Source: Shewanella marinintestina
Lineage (GTDB): Bacteria > Pseudomonadota > Gammaproteobacteria > Enterobacterales > Shewanellaceae
Direction of reading: 5' to 3'
Length of the DNA: 64,000 nt
Assembly (NCBI RefSeq): GCF_023283845.1
Contig: NZ_JAKILC010000008.1
Coordinates: 1-64,000 of the forward strand
Part shown: positions 28,991 through 37,408 of the stretch, piece by piece
How positions within the stretch are numbered: position 1 is the first letter of the stretch
Layout of the letters: each line of letters starts with the position of its first letter
The notes under the pieces: model-generated
What the model was told of the DNA's origin: nothing
What the model saw: only the letters and a program-made list of their open reading frames with translations
Database searches by the model: none
Program-made: the position numbers and the translations under genes

Positions 28991-30898
28991 ATGAAATTGA
29001 CTCGAATGCTAACTAAAAAACTTACTAGCTTTTGGCTTATGTCACTTGCTGGTGTTGCCTTTATCTGTTTTTTGACCGCTATGGTTAGCTTTGTCCAGCT
29101 CACGTATACCTTTCAACAGCAAAAAGTGACTGAATTAGAAACTTTAATAGAGCAGCAGTCGAGCCGTCCCGAACGTTGGGGGTACCAAGAATGGCTGCCA
29201 CCATTATTAAATTCATATAGGGCCCATGCCTTTACGTTGTCTAAAGGTGGCCAGTTGCTCTTTGAATATAAGCCTGCGCAGCATCATAAAGGTGGCGTGA
29301 ATTACAAAAGCGAATTGGCAAACGGCCAATTGGTGATGAGCCTAACCTTGCCACAGCCATTTAATAAAAGTGATATTGGCTGGTATGGCATATTGGTTAT
29401 TTTTATTGGTTGCTTAGCCGTTTGTTTGTTTGTCCGTTTTGGCTTTCGCTGGTTTTCTGCAGAGTTAAATGGCATTGAACATTTAGCTCAACGTTCGAGT
29501 TTGATCTTATCTGGTCAACATGACAAAGCGCTGGCGGAAAAAGGTCAAGGCAAGCCGCGCTTGATCAACCGGGCATTAACACATTTACTATTAGAGTTAG
29601 ATGATGCTCATAAAGAGCGAGCGCGCTTTGATCAGTTTATTCGCTCTAACACGTTTCTTGATGCAGAAACTGGGATCGGTAATAGCCTATTTTTAAAGAA
29701 CCGTCTCGATGCGTTGAGCAGCAGTTCAGGCATGATTACCCCTGGGGTGTTATATCTGTTTGAAATGGAAGATTTTGACTTATTGGCTAAAGAACTCGCA
29801 GAGCACGAAGTTGATGAACTCTTGTTACAGCTGATTGGTGTCGTTAATCAAATCTTAGCAGATAAAGCTAACAGCATTTTTTCACGTCGCTCATACAATC
29901 AATTTGCGGTGGTAGTACCGCAAATATCCCAAGTTGAAGCAGATCAATTAGCGGCTAAGTTATTACGTCTTAGTTTAAGCCAGCTTAATTCTTTGGTGAC
30001 TTTACCTGAGGACTTTCTACATTTAGGTGGCGCTTACTTTAAAGTGGGGGATGACAAAGACGCTTTGGTCGAGGAGGCTGAATTAGCGCTGCGTTCGGCG
30101 CAATTTCAGGGAGATAGCAGCTGGTTTATGTATGACAAAGGGGCAGTCGATGGTGATTTGTCAAAAGGTTCGGTGCGATGGCGCAGTTTTATCGAAAACG
30201 TATTGGTCAGCAAGCGAGTGTTTTTATTTTCTCAACCGGTTGTCGACAGTGACTTTAATGCGCATCATCAAGAAGTGACCAGTCGTCTGCGTGATACTCA
30301 TGGAAACTTAGTACGTGCGACTCTATTTTTACCTATGGCGATAAAGTGCGGATTAACGCCGCAGATAGAGCGTCAAGTTGTTGAAATGGTAATGTTCGAT
30401 GTACTGCCTAAGCATAAAGATAATAGCCTAAAGTTCAGCATTAATTTGAGCTTGGATACCTTAACCAGTCGTGCATTTGTTCGCTGGTTGAAAACCACAT
30501 TGTTAGAATATCGTCATTTAGCGCCGAGACTAATCTTTGAGGTTAACGAAGATATTTTAGTGAATCATCAGCAGGAACTGAAAGAACCGCTTGATATGCT
30601 GACCAAAATGGGCGCAAAAATCTGTGTTGATCGGGTCGGGCAGCAGGTAGTTAGTACTGAATATATGCATCACTACCCAATCTCACTGATAAAGTTGCAT
30701 CGTTCGATTGTGAATCAGATCCATCTACGCACAGAGAACCAATTATTTGTTCGCAGCTTGATAGCCGGCTTGTTTAGGACTGATGTACAGGTATGTGCTG
30801 AAGGTGTTGAACTGCTACAAGAGTGGCAAACATTGCAGATTTTAGGGGTAAGTGCAGGTCAAGGAAGCTTCTTTAGTGAGCCTATAGAAGAGGTATAG
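28991..30898 (+). CDS. csrD: RNase E specificity factor CsrD / MSHA biogenesis protein MshH
   Basis: 635 residues: two membrane helices (about 15-35 and 127-150) flanking a periplasmic part, a degenerate GGDEF domain (about 220-380) and a degenerate EAL domain (about 390-635). The GGDEF site reads SYNQF (in SRRSYNQFAVVVP), and the EAL signature reads EVT (in HHQEVTSRL), so neither cyclase nor phosphodiesterase activity is expected. This is the CsrD pattern; CsrD directs RNase E to the small RNAs CsrB and CsrC. In Vibrio the same gene (mshH) heads the msh locus, as here. Confidence 0.9.
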   Translation: MKLTRMLTKKLTSFWLMSLAGVAFICFLTAMVSFVQLTYTFQQQKVTELETLIEQQSSRPERWGYQEWLPPLLNSYRAHAFTLSKGGQLLFEYKPAQHHKGGVNYKSELANGQLVMSLTLPQPFNKSDIGWYGILVIFIGCLAVCLFVRFGFRWFSAELNGIEHLAQRSSLILSGQHDKALAEKGQGKPRLINRALTHLLLELDDAHKERARFDQFIRSNTFLDAETGIGNSLFLKNRLDALSSSSGMITPGVLYLFEMEDFDLLAKELAEHEVDELLLQLIGVVNQILADKANSIFSRRSYNQFAVVVPQISQVEADQLAAKLLRLSLSQLNSLVTLPEDFLHLGGAYFKVGDDKDALVEEAELALRSAQFQGDSSWFMYDKGAVDGDLSKGSVRWRSFIENVLVSKRVFLFSQPVVDSDFNAHHQEVTSRLRDTHGNLVRATLFLPMAIKCGLTPQIERQVVEMVMFDVLPKHKDNSLKFSINLSLDTLTSRAFVRWLKTTLLEYRHLAPRLIFEVNEDILVNHQQELKEPLDMLTKMGAKICVDRVGQQVVSTEYMHHYPISLIKLHRSIVNQIHLRTENQLFVRSLIAGLFRTDVQVCAEGVELLQEWQTLQILGVSAGQGSFFSEPIEEV

Positions 30899-31112
30899 TC
30901 TGTTTCATATTTGAGTGAGTTTGTTAATTAGGATCTGTAAATTGGCATTTTATCTATAATAATCAGGGATAACTCGCTACACTAGTGGCATAATACGAGT
31001 GTTGCGCTATTTAGATAAGAACTCTTAGTGTTTTATAGATAACTTAACCGGTTCACCCTAGGGGAACGTGGGTAATTAGATTAGTTTTTGATAAATTTTA
31101 AGGCATGGATTA

Positions 31113-31991
31113 ATGGAAGAGAGCCTACTCGGTAAACTTCAGTTTTGGCGTAAAGCTGCACCGACGCAAAACTTAGGTGTTTATATTTGCGCAGAAAAAA
31201 TATCTGTCTTTCAAGCGGCTACCGGTGAGGTTGCGGCTAAATCTATGACGTTCTCTTTTAATCCCCATGACTGGGAGAATGCTTTCTCTCAGGTTTTAAA
31301 AGAGTTCGGTGTTGCCAAGCTTCAGCTAGTGTTAGCAGCTGATTTCTACCAATTGCTATTAGTCGACAAGCCTAATGTCCAAGACGAAGAACTTAACGCC
31401 GCTTTGCTTTGGTCTGTCAAAGATATTGTCACCCAGCCTGTTACTGATATCCATTTAGATTATTTCGAATCATCAAAACAAACCACTAATAAAGTGAATG
31501 TAGTTGTCACCGAGAAGCCTGTTTTACTGGCAATATTACTCGCGGCGAAAACCGCAGGTTTTGTGACGCAAGGTGTCTCTATTGAAGAGATGGCAATGAG
31601 TAATTTATTTGATGATAATCAAGCGCGATTAGTACTAAGTCATCGTGAAGGCCAAGAATTACTGTTAACCGTAGTTAGAAGCGGTGAAGTATTTATGCAG
31701 CGTCGAGTTCGTGGTTTCTTGCAAATTGATAAAGTATCAGCTGAAGATTTAGCTTATGGGGTTGCCGACAACTTAAGTTTAGAGCTGCAGCGTTCAATGG
31801 ATTACTTTGAGAGCCAATTACGTGAAGCCCCGGTTTCTTCCATTGAGCTTGTAATGGATGGTGAGCGAACTCAACTAGCTAATCTGATTAGTGCGAACTT
31901 CAATCAAAAAGTTACGGCTTACAATGGGTCATCTGTTGAGGTTGCTTTTGCTCAACTGGCGCTAGCTGAAATCGCGCGAGGTGATGTGTAA
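31113..31991 (+). CDS. mshI: MSHA biogenesis protein MshI (PilM-like)
   Basis: 292 residues, an actin-fold-like cytoplasmic protein of the PilM/GspL type that links the pilus platform to the inner membrane. The assignment rests on its pilus-operon place and the PilM-like pattern (GVYICAEKISVFQ, then DYFES ... SIEEMAMSNLF). It overlaps the next gene by one base (TAATG). The 214 bases before it hold the msh promoter, not placed. Confidence 0.85.
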   Translation: MEESLLGKLQFWRKAAPTQNLGVYICAEKISVFQAATGEVAAKSMTFSFNPHDWENAFSQVLKEFGVAKLQLVLAADFYQLLLVDKPNVQDEELNAALLWSVKDIVTQPVTDIHLDYFESSKQTTNKVNVVVTEKPVLLAILLAAKTAGFVTQGVSIEEMAMSNLFDDNQARLVLSHREGQELLLTVVRSGEVFMQRRVRGFLQIDKVSAEDLAYGVADNLSLELQRSMDYFESQLREAPVSSIELVMDGERTQLANLISANFNQKVTAYNGSSVEVAFAQLALAEIARGDV

Positions 31992-32599
31992 TGAAATTAA
32001 GAGTTAATCTCTATTCAGAGACGCTATTTCCGCCAGAGCTACGTTTATCATTTTCTAGACTCACTAAGGCTTCTGCAGCTCTAGTGGTGGGTTTATTGCT
32101 GGCGACCATGCTTGTATTTGCCCTAAACAGCAGTCTAGAGTCAGACAAAAAACAATTAATGGCTGAAAAGCAGCGCCTTGATTTACAAAAGCAAAATCTA
32201 GAGGCGGCTTTGGCGGCACGTGGCCCTAATAAAACTCTAGTTGCCGAAGTTGAATTAAAAGCGCAGCAATTGGAGCTAAAGCAGCAACTTTTTGGCAAAT
32301 TGAGCCAGCAAGAAGTGCTTACAAGCTATGGCTACTCACCGTTAATGACTGATTTAGCGAGTGTAGCCAATAGTCAAATTTGGCTAAACCGAATACAAGT
32401 TAATGAAAACCGCTACATCTTTGAGGGCTTTACGGCTTCTCCTGAAAGTGTGCCACTTTGGGTGGAAAGACTTAAAACGACGACAACACTTAAAGGCCAT
32501 GCGTTTGCCTCTATGACAATGAGTTTAGGTGAAGGTCAACCGTTAGGATTTAAGTTAACCAGCGATGCCAATAGCAGCGATGAGGGGCAAGCTAAATGA
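31991..32599 (+). CDS. MSHA pilus protein, PilN-like (MshI1/MshI2 position)
   Basis: 202 residues: a short cytoplasmic start (MKLRVNLYSETLFPPELRLS, the PilN NLYP-like motif), one membrane helix (about 27-47), a coiled coil (about 48-95) and a periplasmic domain. This is the PilN layout; the name in Vibrio loci is MshI1 or similar, so I leave the symbol empty. It overlaps mshJ by 4 bases. Confidence 0.85.
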   Translation: MKLRVNLYSETLFPPELRLSFSRLTKASAALVVGLLLATMLVFALNSSLESDKKQLMAEKQRLDLQKQNLEAALAARGPNKTLVAEVELKAQQLELKQQLFGKLSQQEVLTSYGYSPLMTDLASVANSQIWLNRIQVNENRYIFEGFTASPESVPLWVERLKTTTTLKGHAFASMTMSLGEGQPLGFKLTSDANSSDEGQAK

Positions 32600-33252
32600 A
32601 GCAAAAATGGGCCCAATTAGCTGAAAAATTTGACGACTTAAGCCAACGCGAACGTGTATTGGTTGCATTTGTTGTACTGGTTATTGCAGGACTGTTGTTT
32701 TATCTACCGTTAGAGTCTGCGTTAAAAGAACACAATAAATTTACCCAGCAAAACCAAAGTATTGAAAGTGAAAATAAAATTTCGGTACAGCAAATAGATT
32801 TGTATGAGCAAAGCCTGAAACAGGATCCTGATACTGAATACAGGGAGCGGCTAGCTAATATTAATCATCAAAATGCTGAAATCGATAAGCAGTTATCTTT
32901 CCAAATGGTAGATATGGTACCGGCGGATCACATGCCAACGCTATTGGCTGGTTTGCTATCAAAAATTAAAGGCATTGAGCTCAAGTCTTTTAAATCTATA
33001 GCTCCGACTCCACTGTTAGAGGTAGGAGAAGAGAAAAAGATGAATCTTTATAGCCATGGTATTCGTTTTGAGTTTGTTGGTGACTATTTTGCTGTGTTGA
33101 GATTTGTTGAGGCGGTAGAAAATATGCCGAACAAGCTTTATTGGCGCAGTATGGATTATCGGGTTGATAGTTATCCTAAAGCGGCGGTTTCTTTAGAACT
33201 TTATACCTTGAGTATTAATAAGGACTTTATCAGTGTTGCCAAACAAGATTAG
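32596..33252 (+). CDS. mshJ: MSHA biogenesis protein MshJ (PilO-like)
   Basis: 218 residues with one membrane helix (about 22-42), a coiled coil and a PilO-like periplasmic domain with the repeat of beta-strands near YSHGIRFEFVGDYFAVLRFVEAVE. With the PilN-like protein it forms the inner-membrane alignment subcomplex. It overlaps the preceding and following genes. Confidence 0.87.
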   Translation: MKQKWAQLAEKFDDLSQRERVLVAFVVLVIAGLLFYLPLESALKEHNKFTQQNQSIESENKISVQQIDLYEQSLKQDPDTEYRERLANINHQNAEIDKQLSFQMVDMVPADHMPTLLAGLLSKIKGIELKSFKSIAPTPLLEVGEEKKMNLYSHGIRFEFVGDYFAVLRFVEAVENMPNKLYWRSMDYRVDSYPKAAVSLELYTLSINKDFISVAKQD

Positions 33253-33568
33253 TGCGCTATTGATTGCTTTCCTCGCGAGTACTTTAGGTTTTAACCTTAA
33301 TGCTGCGACGTTGCGAGATCCAACTTTGCCCGGTAACTGGTCGGCTAAAGCTGATGTTGATACAAATTCAGTCGATAACTCATTAGTGCTAAACAGTGTT
33401 GTCAAGAAAGACACTACAGCTTTTGCTGTGATAAATAATCAAATTTTCACCGTTGGTGAAAGAGTCAAAGGTGTCAAAATCGTCAAGATAGATGAAGACA
33501 CTGTGTCGTTAGCTGACGGCCGTAAATTGACGATGTTTCAAGCCATTACAGATTTTAAGGGACAATAA
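33233..33568 (+). CDS. mshK: MSHA biogenesis protein MshK (PilP-like)
   Basis: 111 residues: a signal peptide (about 1-24), then a small periplasmic domain with DPTLPGNW and SVVKKDTTAFAVINNQIFTVGERV, which is the pattern of secretin-linking PilP/GspC-like domains. It starts at GTG 33233 inside the end of mshJ (20 bases of overlap in another frame). Confidence 0.8.
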   Translation: MLPNKISALLIAFLASTLGFNLNAATLRDPTLPGNWSAKADVDTNSVDNSLVLNSVVKKDTTAFAVINNQIFTVGERVKGVKIVKIDEDTVSLADGRKLTMFQAITDFKGQ

Positions 33569-33573
33569 TTAAA

Positions 33574-35244
33574 ATGCGCTCAATTACCTATATCACCCCT
33601 TTACTGTCATTGATGTTGGTGGCTTGTCAAACCGTTGACCGCCCAGATCCGGTAGAGTCAAAGCAAGCCTTGGCACAATCGCTTTCAGCGAAAGAAACAG
33701 CCTCAGCGACTCCGCCGCCAGCAGTGATGCCTGATGAAGTGCAACGTGAATTGTCATCAGATAACCTGTTAGCAGGCTACACTCCAGCACGTCCAACAGA
33801 GCGCCGCTTTGACGTATCGGCAAATGATGTTGACGCAAAAGTATTTTTCCCAAGTCTAGCTCAAGGCACGCCTTTAAGTGTTGCGGTACACCCAGATGTG
33901 ACCGGTAAAATCTCATTATCACTAAAAAGCGTAACCTTGAAAGAAGCATTGCAGGTTGTAGAAGATATTTACGGGTATGAAGTCAGTCGTGAAGGCAGAA
34001 TTTTAAGGATTTTCCCCGCGGGCATGCGTACTGAAACTTTCTCGCTAAATTATCTATATATGGAACGCCAAGGTTTATCGTTAACTTCGGTTAATTCAGG
34101 CCGAATTTCTGACAACAACGATTCCAATTCAAATAGTAGCAGTAACAATAATAATAGTAGCTCTAACAACTCATCTAGCAGCGACTCGAGTTCGAGTAAC
34201 GGTGATAGCAATGAGCAAACTAACGGTACCTTTATTCGCTCGAAAACCAAGTCTGACTTTTGGGGCGAGCTAAAAGAAACCTTAGTATCAATTGTTGGTG
34301 ATACAGGTGGTGGACGCCAAGTTGTTGTGACTCCGCAAGCAGGTTTAGTGACAATTCGCGCATACCCGAATGAAATTCGCCAAGTTCGTAATTTTATTAA
34401 GACCGCCGAAACTCATTTGCAGCGTCAAGTTATTTTAGAAGCAAAAGTGCTTGAAGTAACCTTGTCTGATGGTTATCAGCAAGGGATCCATTGGGAAAGT
34501 GTACTGGGCCACGCGGGGAGTACCGATATCTCGTTTGGTACTAGTCCGTCAGCAGGCTTAAGCGATAACATTACTAGCGTGTTAGGTGGTGTGACTTCGA
34601 TTAAGTTAGCGGGTTCTGATTTTAGTACCATGATTAGTTTGCTCGACACCCAAGGTGATGTCGATGTGTTATCTAGCCCACGTGTAACGGCTTCTAATAA
34701 CCAAAAAGCTGTGATTAAAGTGGGTACCGATGAATACTTTGTTACCGATGTATCTTCAACAACGGTTGCTGGTAATACGCCGGTAACGACTCCTGAAGTT
34801 GAGTTAACGCCTTTCTTCTCGGGTATTGCCTTGGATGTAACGCCACAGATTGATGAGAAAGGGGATGTTTTACTGCATATCCACCCGTCAGTTATCAATA
34901 TTAAAGAGCAGACCAAGACGATTAAGATCTCTGATAGCACCCTTGAGCTGCCTCTAGCTCAAAGCGAGATCCGTGAATCTGATACTGTCATTAAAGCGGC
35001 TAGCGGTGATGTGGTTGTGATTGGTGGCTTGATGAAGAGTGAAAACATTGAGCTAGTGTCAAAAGTGCCGTTACTTGGTGATATCCCTTATCTAGGTGAA
35101 GCTTTTACCAACCGTGCAAATTCAACTGTGAAAACTGAACTAGTTATTTTGCTGAAGCCAGTCGTTGTTGGTGCAAACACTTGGGAAAGCGAATTAAAAC
35201 GCTCTCAAGAGCTGCTTGAACGTTGGTACCCTGAGGAGCAATAA
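33574..35244 (+). CDS. mshL: MSHA outer-membrane secretin MshL
   Basis: 556 residues: a lipoprotein-type signal (LLSLMLVACQT, Cys18), an N-terminal secretin/TonB-like domain and STN (about 75-155), a Ser/Asn/Asp low-complexity linker (about 178-215), and the secretin core (about 290-540) with LSSPRVTASNNQKA and the closing VPLLGDIPYLGEAFTNR and KTELVILLKP. It forms the outer-membrane channel for the pilus. The linker is unusually long and of low complexity. Confidence 0.95.
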   Translation: MRSITYITPLLSLMLVACQTVDRPDPVESKQALAQSLSAKETASATPPPAVMPDEVQRELSSDNLLAGYTPARPTERRFDVSANDVDAKVFFPSLAQGTPLSVAVHPDVTGKISLSLKSVTLKEALQVVEDIYGYEVSREGRILRIFPAGMRTETFSLNYLYMERQGLSLTSVNSGRISDNNDSNSNSSSNNNNSSSNNSSSSDSSSSNGDSNEQTNGTFIRSKTKSDFWGELKETLVSIVGDTGGGRQVVVTPQAGLVTIRAYPNEIRQVRNFIKTAETHLQRQVILEAKVLEVTLSDGYQQGIHWESVLGHAGSTDISFGTSPSAGLSDNITSVLGGVTSIKLAGSDFSTMISLLDTQGDVDVLSSPRVTASNNQKAVIKVGTDEYFVTDVSSTTVAGNTPVTTPEVELTPFFSGIALDVTPQIDEKGDVLLHIHPSVINIKEQTKTIKISDSTLELPLAQSEIRESDTVIKAASGDVVVIGGLMKSENIELVSKVPLLGDIPYLGEAFTNRANSTVKTELVILLKPVVVGANTWESELKRSQELLERWYPEEQ

Positions 35245-35246
35245 GC

Positions 35247-36152
35247 TTGTATCTGCAGCATTTTGGGTTAACAGAAACCCCGTTTTCTCTTACGCCGAAT
35301 ACGGGTTTTTTCTTTGGACTTGCACCACATGTCGAGGCCTTACAAGTACTGCAAACTGCGCTGCAAACAGGTGAAGGTTTTATCAAGGTAACAGGAGAGG
35401 TTGGAACAGGGAAAACGCTCATTTGCCGCAAACTAATGAACGAATTACCACAACGCTTCCATTGTGCTTACTTGCCTAACCCATACTTAACGCCAGATGA
35501 ATTGCGTTGGGCTGTTGCATTGGAGCTTGGGTTAAAGCATTCAAGTAAGATTGACCAACAGCAGTTAACCAGCTTAATACAGCAACAACTACTAGCGCTT
35601 AGTGCTCATGGGCACTCTATTATTTTAGTCCTCGATGAAGCGCAGGCTCTGCCCGATGAAAGTTTGGAAGCACTGCGTTTATTTACTAACTTAGAGACTG
35701 AAAGCCGCAAGTTATTGCAAGTTGTACTATTTGCTCAGCCAGAGTTAGATGAGCGTTTGGCGCAAAATAAATTTAGACAACTAAGGCAAAGGATTACTTT
35801 TAGCTACTGCTTACGGGCACTTACCGAGAATGAGTCTGCTGCATATATCCAACATAGACTCAGTGTTGCAGGCAGTGAGAGTGGCCGGCTATTTAGCGAG
35901 GCAAATGCTAAACGCATCGCTAAAGCGGCAAGAGGTATTCCTAGATTGATTAATGTGTTGTCTCATAAAGCCTTAATGGTTAGTTTTGGTGAAGGCGCCC
36001 AGCAAGTTGAAAAACATCATATAGCTGCTTCGATTGCTGACACCAGTGATGCGCGAAGGCATCAATACGACACCGTTAAATGGCTCGTCGCTGCAGCAGT
36101 TATTGCAGTCTTTTTTAGTGGGCTTTATTGGTTTAAAGGAGGCGTTGCATGA
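35247..36152 (+). CDS. mshM: MSHA biogenesis AAA ATPase MshM (ExeA-like)
   Basis: 301 residues of the ExeA/GspA AAA type. The Walker A motif is GEVGTGKT (about 49-56) and Walker B is IILVLDEAQ. Arg-finger and sensor regions follow, then a C-terminal membrane helix (about 275-295). ExeA helps place the secretin in the outer membrane. It begins at TTG 35247 behind a GAGGAG site. It overlaps mshN by 4 bases. Confidence 0.92.
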   Translation: MYLQHFGLTETPFSLTPNTGFFFGLAPHVEALQVLQTALQTGEGFIKVTGEVGTGKTLICRKLMNELPQRFHCAYLPNPYLTPDELRWAVALELGLKHSSKIDQQQLTSLIQQQLLALSAHGHSIILVLDEAQALPDESLEALRLFTNLETESRKLLQVVLFAQPELDERLAQNKFRQLRQRITFSYCLRALTENESAAYIQHRLSVAGSESGRLFSEANAKRIAKAARGIPRLINVLSHKALMVSFGEGAQQVEKHHIAASIADTSDARRHQYDTVKWLVAAAVIAVFFSGLYWFKGGVA

Positions 36153-37408
36153 GTGTCATCAATAAAATGCTCAAAGATTTAGACAAACGCCAGCAGCCAC
36201 ATGGTATTGAAAGTATGGCTGCACCACAAATGGCTGCGTCGGTTAAAACCTTCTCTAAAAAGTCTCTGTTTCTAGCGTGTTCACTGTCATTAATATTCGG
36301 TGGAGTTGCGGTCTTTTTTGTATCAAATCTAACGCAATCTAAAGATGCGGCAGGCGCTTTAGTCGCAAGCAATATTGTATCTGAATCACCAGTTGGTCCG
36401 CAGCCTGTTACCAAAGTTGATGTGCAATCAAAACCTGCAGGCGCAGAAAATCAAGCAAGTGTAGCGGCAGAAGATAAGCCCATAAAGAGTTCAAATACTG
36501 CTGAAAGAGCAGCTGAAGTTACTGTAGAACCTCAGTTAATAGCGACGAGTAACTCACTAGCGACAGAGTCAGTAAATACAGCTGATGTAGATATAGATAG
36601 TACTGCAATTGAGCAACTTGATACAAAACCTGAATCAGTGCCGCAGAAACCGGTTGTTGTAACTAATCAGGCACCAAAAGCAGAACGCACTCTAGTGGCT
36701 GAGCTGGCAGATAAAGCGCCTAGTATTAGCCGCCGTGAGTCAGAGTCTACGCTGAATATTTCTCATACGACTAAGCGTAGTAATGAATTGCATAGCAGTA
36801 GCAATATGGCTGTTACAGAAGTAAAGCTATCACCAGAACAGCTAGCGCAAAAGCAGATGCAAATGGCTATGGATGCACAGCAACAAGGATTGCATAGCGA
36901 AGCCTTGAACTACTATGAAGCGGCGCTAGCGTATTATCCTGCACAGCATAAAGCCAGAAGGCAGGCCGCTGCTTTATATTACGGACAGAACAAGTTAGCC
37001 AAAGCGGCAGATTTATTGGAACAAGGTCGATTATTGTTTCCACAGCAATATGAATTTTCGCTATTGTTAGCACGTGTTTTACAAGCAAGCGGCCAAAATG
37101 ACCAAGCTTTACTTAGTTTAGATGCGATACCCGATACGAGTGATTTTGCTATTAAAAAGTGGCATCAACAAAGTGATTTAGCGCAAAAGCAAAAAGACTA
37201 CCCTGTGGCAGAAAAGAGCTTTCGCCAACTAGCGCAACAAGAACCAAACCAAGGCCGTTGGTGGATGGGGTTAGGTTACGCCTTGGATGCACAGCAAAAA
37301 TATGGCGATGCAAAGCTTGCTTATCATCAAGCATTGTTACAAGACAATTTATCCGCACAGGCAAAAGTATACGTCGATAATCGTTTGCTGCAGTTAGGAG
37401 CTTATTAG
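36149..37408 (+). CDS. mshN: MSHA biogenesis protein MshN (TPR protein)
   Basis: 419 residues: a short cytoplasmic part, one membrane helix (about 41-61), a low-complexity Thr/Ala/Ser/Glu linker (about 70-225) and tetratricopeptide repeats (about 230-415). This fits the MshN family, a periplasmic TPR protein of the MSHA system whose partner is not known. It overlaps mshE by one base. Confidence 0.88.
   Translation: MSVINKMLKDLDKRQQPHGIESMAAPQMAASVKTFSKKSLFLACSLSLIFGGVAVFFVSNLTQSKDAAGALVASNIVSESPVGPQPVTKVDVQSKPAGAENQASVAAEDKPIKSSNTAERAAEVTVEPQLIATSNSLATESVNTADVDIDSTAIEQLDTKPESVPQKPVVVTNQAPKAERTLVAELADKAPSISRRESESTLNISHTTKRSNELHSSSNMAVTEVKLSPEQLAQKQMQMAMDAQQQGLHSEALNYYEAALAYYPAQHKARRQAAALYYGQNKLAKAADLLEQGRLLFPQQYEFSLLLARVLQASGQNDQALLSLDAIPDTSDFAIKKWHQQSDLAQKQKDYPVAEKSFRQLAQQEPNQGRWWMGLGYALDAQQKYGDAKLAYHQALLQDNLSAQAKVYVDNRLLQLGAY

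Noticed and set aside
34100..34215. Repetitive run that could be mistaken for a CRISPR or minisatellite
   Set aside because: Short codon-level repeats encoding Ser/Asn in frame; no spacers and no regular direct repeat.
34050..34250. Leucine-rich antisense frame opposite the mshL linker
   Set aside because: It is the reverse reading of the Ser/Asn repeat (poly-Leu and poly-Glu), an artefact of low complexity.
34476..34940. 154-codon antisense frame within mshL
   Set aside because: Shadow of the secretin core; no start signal or family.
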